Source: CAYSBA01 sp964429075 [NCBI: uncultured bacterium]
Lineage (GTDB): Bacteria > CAYSBA01
Assembly: GCA_964429075.1 (NCBI GenBank)
Contig: CAYSBA010000029.1
Span: forward strand, 1-9,505
Reading direction: 5' to 3'
DNA: 9,505 nt
Positions 7,103-9,505 of this stretch are shown piece by piece. Numbering within the stretch: position 1 is the stretch's first letter; every line of letters begins with the position of its first letter. Both the position numbers and the translations under genes were made by a program. Under the pieces are notes generated by a model. It was not told the DNA's origin. It did not search any database and was given only the letters and a program-made list of their open reading frames with translations.

Positions 7103-8137
7103 ATGAAAAACAAAGATGGTTTGAAAAAGGCTGTAGGATTGATATCCGGTGGTCTTGATAGCACATTATCTGCCAGAATTGTAAAGGATCTTGGTTTTTA
7201 CGTAGTTGGATTACACTTCTATACAGGTTTTTGCATAACAGGTACTAAACGCCGCATAGGAATGTCCTCAAAGATGCACCCTGCCCTTGTATCAGCAAAA
7301 GAGGTAGGCATTGAACTAAGAATGATCGACGTATCCGAGGAATACATAGATGTTGTAACAAGACCTGCTCATGGATATGGTAAAAATGTAAATCCCTGTA
7401 TAGATTGCAGAATAATGATGCTAAAGAAGGCAAAACAGATAATGGAAGAGGAAGGTGCACTCTTTGTGTTTACGGGTGAAGTAGTGGGACAGAGACCAAT
7501 GAGTCAGTTTAAAAATACATTAAGACACATTGAAAAAGAGGCAGGACTACAGAACAGAATTTTGAGACCTCTTTGTGCAAAGGTCCTGCCCCCCACAGAG
7601 ATGGAAAAGGCTGGAATCATTGAAAGAGAAATGCTCTTTGACATCACCGGTCGCTCAAGGAAGAGGCAGCTTGAGCTGGTTAAGGAATTTGGTATAGAAA
7701 ATTTTCAATCCCCTGCAGGTGGATGTTGCTATCTTACCGATCAAAACTATGCAAAAAAATTCAGAGACCTTCTTACTCATACAAAAAAAAGGCCATGCAT
7801 CGATGATTTTATAACCCTCAGTGTAGGTAGGCACTTCAGGATTTCTGAGGACGCCAAGGTCATTGTAGGTAGGAATAAAGGTGAAAACGCCTATCTCGAA
7901 AGGAGTCTCAGAGGCTGTCCACAGCTTCGTGTAAAAAACGCAATTGGAGCTACCGCTGTACTTGAAGGGTTTATATCTGATGAAAATCTTAAAAAGGCTG
8001 CTTCTATTGTTCTTCGTTATTCAAAAGCCCGCTATTCGAGTTCTGCATCGGTCTCTATCACCTTTCCAGATGGCAAAGAGACTGAAATAACTGCAACACC
8101 TGCAGATGACGACTATCTGGAGGAGATCAGGATATGA
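7103..8137 (+). CDS. ThiI/MnmA-like PP-loop tRNA sulfurtransferase with [4Fe-4S]-type cysteines
   Basis: The N-terminal domain is an adenylating PP-loop ATPase with SGGLDS at residues 15-20, expected to activate a tRNA uridine for thiolation. NPCIDCR (97-103) provides C99 and C102, and AGGCCY supplies C208 and C209. MnmA has NPDxxCN at the first site, so Asp-to-Cys leaves three cysteines that could hold an iron-sulfur cluster, as described for TtuA-type and related thiolases. TGEVVGQRPMSQ (124-135) is conserved in this ThiI-like group. No N-terminal THUMP domain and no rhodanese domain are present. The C-terminal region (about 232-344, with VGRHFRI and VGRNKGENA) resembles the NFACT-R type RNA-binding domain found on such proteins. 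The product (s4U8 or s2U34) cannot be told from sequence. The stop overlaps queD by 4 bases (ATGA). Confidence 0.8.
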   Translation: MKNKDGLKKAVGLISGGLDSTLSARIVKDLGFYVVGLHFYTGFCITGTKRRIGMSSKMHPALVSAKEVGIELRMIDVSEEYIDVVTRPAHGYGKNVNPCIDCRIMMLKKAKQIMEEEGALFVFTGEVVGQRPMSQFKNTLRHIEKEAGLQNRILRPLCAKVLPPTEMEKAGIIEREMLFDITGRSRKRQLELVKEFGIENFQSPAGGCCYLTDQNYAKKFRDLLTHTKKRPCIDDFITLSVGRHFRISEDAKVIVGRNKGENAYLERSLRGCPQLRVKNAIGATAVLEGFISDENLKKAASIVLRYSKARYSSSASVSITFPDGKETEITATPADDDYLEEIRI

Positions 8138-8532
8138 GCGAATCTTTGATCTTTTTTGTAACCCGATCTATTTCTTTTTCCTCTGCACATTTTCTACGAG
8201 ATTACAACGGAAAGTGTGAGAATCTACATGGACACAACTGGAGGGTTGAAGCCACAATCTTTAACAAAAAACTCGATGACTCAGGAATGGTTGTGGATTT
8301 TCACCTCATCGATAGTGTCTTAAAAGAGATAGTATCTGATCTTGACCATAGGGTTTTGAACGATCTTGATTTCTTTAAAAAAAATAATCCTACAGCAGAA
8401 AATATAGCACTGTATATCTTTAACAGGCTATCAGATAGATTTGGTGATAAGGTTTATAGTGTGAGGGTATTTGAAACAGAAAAATCTGTCGCAGAGGTGG
8501 TTAGATTTGAAAGATTCTCTGTTGGTATCTGA
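8134..8532 (+). CDS. queD: 6-carboxy-5,6,7,8-tetrahydropterin synthase QueD
   Basis: QueD converts 7,8-dihydroneopterin triphosphate to 6-carboxytetrahydropterin, the second step towards preQ1. The zinc histidines are H19 (SSAHF), H32 and H34 (LHGHNW). The catalytic cysteine is C28 in GKCENLHGHNW. The DH pair is D71-H72 in LDHRVLND, and E114 in FETEKS matches the pterin-anchoring glutamate. NPTAEN (85-90) is a family hallmark. Its 132 residues are normal for QueD. The ATG overlaps the stop of the PP-loop gene, with GGAGG at 8119-8123, and the end overlaps the start of queE, making a tight three-gene unit. A 6-pyruvoyltetrahydropterin synthase is the paralogous alternative; the queE neighbour argues for QueD. 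Confidence 0.95.
   Translation: MSESLIFFVTRSISFSSAHFLRDYNGKCENLHGHNWRVEATIFNKKLDDSGMVVDFHLIDSVLKEIVSDLDHRVLNDLDFFKKNNPTAENIALYIFNRLSDRFGDKVYSVRVFETEKSVAEVVRFERFSVGI
8493..8500 (+). promoter_or_regulatory. Ribosome-binding site supporting the queE TTG start at 8507
   Basis: AGAGGTGG inside the 3' end of queD lies 6 bases before an in-frame TTG at 8507. The TTG at 8471 has no comparable site, and the TTG at 8522 is too far away. Confidence 0.55.
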
Positions 8533-9145
8533 GATATTTGAAAGTATAATTGGAGAGTCGAGCTTTTCTGGCTACCCTGCACTATTTATCAGGCTTTCGG
8601 GTTGCAATTTAAGGTGCAGATGGTGTGACACGGATTATGCCTGGGAAGGTGGTCAAAGATTTACTTTTGATGATATTTTTAACAGGGTGCATAATTCATT
8701 AAAAAAATATATCCTCATAACTGGAGGTGAGCCCCTTTTACAGGAAGCAACAGTTGATCTGGTGTTGTCATTGAATAACAAAAGGGTGATAATTGAGACA
8801 AACGGTACCATAGCTGTCCCTGAAAAACTTTTAGATCAGGATGTATATTTTGTTGTTGACGTAAAGACACCCTCGAGTGGTTATCAAGGTGACTTTAATC
8901 TAAAAAACATTGACCTTATAAGAATCTCACAAAAAGGTGAGTTTAAGTTTGTCATAAAAGATAAAAACGATTTTGATTGGTCAGTAAAATTCATAAAAGA
9001 GCACGACATGGGAGATCTTAAAATGCTGTTTTCACCATGCACCCCTTATTTAGACCCACGCTTGCTTGTTGACTGGATCCTTGCTCTTAATAGCTATAAT
9101 ATCAGATTGAATCTTCAGATCCACAGGATCATCGGTATCAAATAA
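8507..9145 (+). CDS. queE: 7-carboxy-7-deazaguanine synthase QueE (radical SAM)
   Basis: QueE rearranges 6-carboxytetrahydropterin to 7-carboxy-7-deazaguanine using a [4Fe-4S] cluster and S-adenosylmethionine. Numbered from TTG at 8507, the cluster cysteines are C33, C37 and C40 in GCNLRCRWCDTDYAW (C-x3-C-x2-C), with GGEP at 73-76. ETNG (97-100), DVKTPSSG (118-125), FSPC and the C-terminal LQIHRIIG complete the family pattern. The 212 residues suit the longer QueE type. Typical members begin a few residues before the SEIF-SI-GE motif, as this start does. TTG at 8471 would add 12 residues, and TTG at 8522 would remove five. It overlaps queD by 26 bases. QueC, which would use its product, is not in the window. 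Confidence 0.93.
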   Translation: MKDSLLVSEIFESIIGESSFSGYPALFIRLSGCNLRCRWCDTDYAWEGGQRFTFDDIFNRVHNSLKKYILITGGEPLLQEATVDLVLSLNNKRVIIETNGTIAVPEKLLDQDVYFVVDVKTPSSGYQGDFNLKNIDLIRISQKGEFKFVIKDKNDFDWSVKFIKEHDMGDLKMLFSPCTPYLDPRLLVDWILALNSYNIRLNLQIHRIIGIK

Positions 9146-9179
9146 CAACAATTAAAACCTTTAAATAGGCTTTCATATT

Positions 9180-9380
9180 CTATTGTGTACTCTCTTTTGT
9201 CTTACAGGTATTTAATCCTATCAGGGAATATAGCCCGCACCGGCCCAAAAGACCTGTTCCAAGTGGGATAATGCCAAGCAGTGCCCAATAAGACTTTGGC
9301 CCCCAGAACATTAATGAAAGAATGAAAATACCAATAATAATCCTGAATGCTCTATCAATTCTTCCAACGTTACAGCTCAT
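9180..9380 (-). CDS. YgaP-type DUF2892 inner-membrane protein
   Basis: The 66-residue protein starts MSCNVGRIDRAFRIIIGI and ends near GLYSLIGLNTCKTK. This is the standard pattern of the DUF2892 (YgaP transmembrane) family: CNVG-x-DR at the start and LxGxNTC at the end. Two hydrophobic helices (about residues 12-27 and 31-46) form a membrane hairpin. Conserved cysteines are C3, C48 and C59. In E. coli YgaP this unit is fused to a rhodanese domain; here it stands alone, which is common. A strong Shine-Dalgarno GGAGGTG (9391-9385) precedes the ATG. The gene converges on queE with a 34-base gap in which I see no clear terminator. The exact role is unknown, possibly in sulfur or redox handling. 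Confidence 0.88.
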   Translation of the reverse strand: MSCNVGRIDRAFRIIIGIFILSLMFWGPKSYWALLGIIPLGTGLLGRCGLYSLIGLNTCKTKESTQ

Positions 9381-9406
9381 CTTACACCTCCATAATTAGT
9401 CATATT

Positions 9407-9436
9407 ATAATATAATAATCTTTTTCTGTATGTAAA
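9407..9436 (-). promoter_or_regulatory. Probable promoter of the DUF2892 gene
   Basis: On the minus strand TTTACA (9436-9431) is followed after 18 bases by TATTAT (9412-9407). A TATAAT at 9409-9404 overlaps it but has no good -35 box at standard spacing. The leader would be about 20 bases and contains the GGAGGTG site. Confidence 0.5.
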
Positions 9437-9505
9437 CCCTTGATGTAGATATTTTTAACACTTTTAGTTCTAAGAATGCTTCAAAATTTATAAATTTCTC
9501 AGCAG

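Noticed and set aside
7103-8137. First gene of the 7103-9145 cluster as QueC
   Set aside because: QueC is much shorter and has a C-terminal four-Cys zinc site. The NPCIDCR, TGEVVGQRPMSQ and GGCC motifs belong to ThiI/MnmA-like enzymes.
9146-9179. Terminator between queE and the DUF2892 gene
   Set aside because: Only a 3-base-pair stem (CCT/AGG) can be drawn, too weak to support a call.

Overview
The window is an AT-rich bacterial chromosome segment encoding Gram-negative envelope components (a soluble-type lytic transglycosylase, a large lipoprotein, a secreted probable outer-membrane barrel) next to a conserved ribosomal-protein/tRNA-modification operon. Five short Cys-rich repeats in the lipoprotein, and a PP-loop tRNA thiolase with Cys-x2-Cys, resemble what is common in low-GC deltaproteobacterial or myxobacterial-type lineages. 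That placement is inference; no rRNA is present to settle it.

Layout. 1-318 has no gene but carries two REP-like hairpins in opposite orientation and a sigma70-type promoter. 319-846 (+) is a small secreted barrel-like protein that converges on, and overlaps by 9 bases, a leftward pair: lytic transglycosylase (1433-2074) and pgsA (838-1431). The pair diverges from the rightward operon rpsP-khpA-rimM-trmD-tgt (2190-5049). The two transcription units appear to share one compact bidirectional promoter whose -10 boxes overlap. A leftward Cys-rich lipoprotein gene (5093-6868) ends against tgt, and its terminator hairpin lies inside the last tgt codons. After a 234-base regulatory region, a rightward cluster encodes a ThiI/MnmA-like PP-loop tRNA sulfurtransferase, QueD and QueE (7103-9145). 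A leftward YgaP-type DUF2892 membrane protein (9180-9380) closes the window.

How the genes fit together. The dominant theme is translation and tRNA modification: TrmD makes m1G37, Tgt inserts preQ1 at G34, QueD and QueE make preQ1 precursors, and the PP-loop enzyme probably thiolates tRNA. RimM, S16 and KhpA serve 30S assembly and RNA chaperoning. QueC and QueF are not in the window.

The most striking observation concerns rimM. Its conserved N-terminus is encoded upstream of any ATG, GTG or TTG, and the only well-placed initiator is a rare ATT codon overlapping the khpA stop by one base (TAATT). No wholly new defence or mobile system is visible. The interest lies in unusual translation starts, overlapping regulatory elements, the REP pair and the multidomain lipoprotein.
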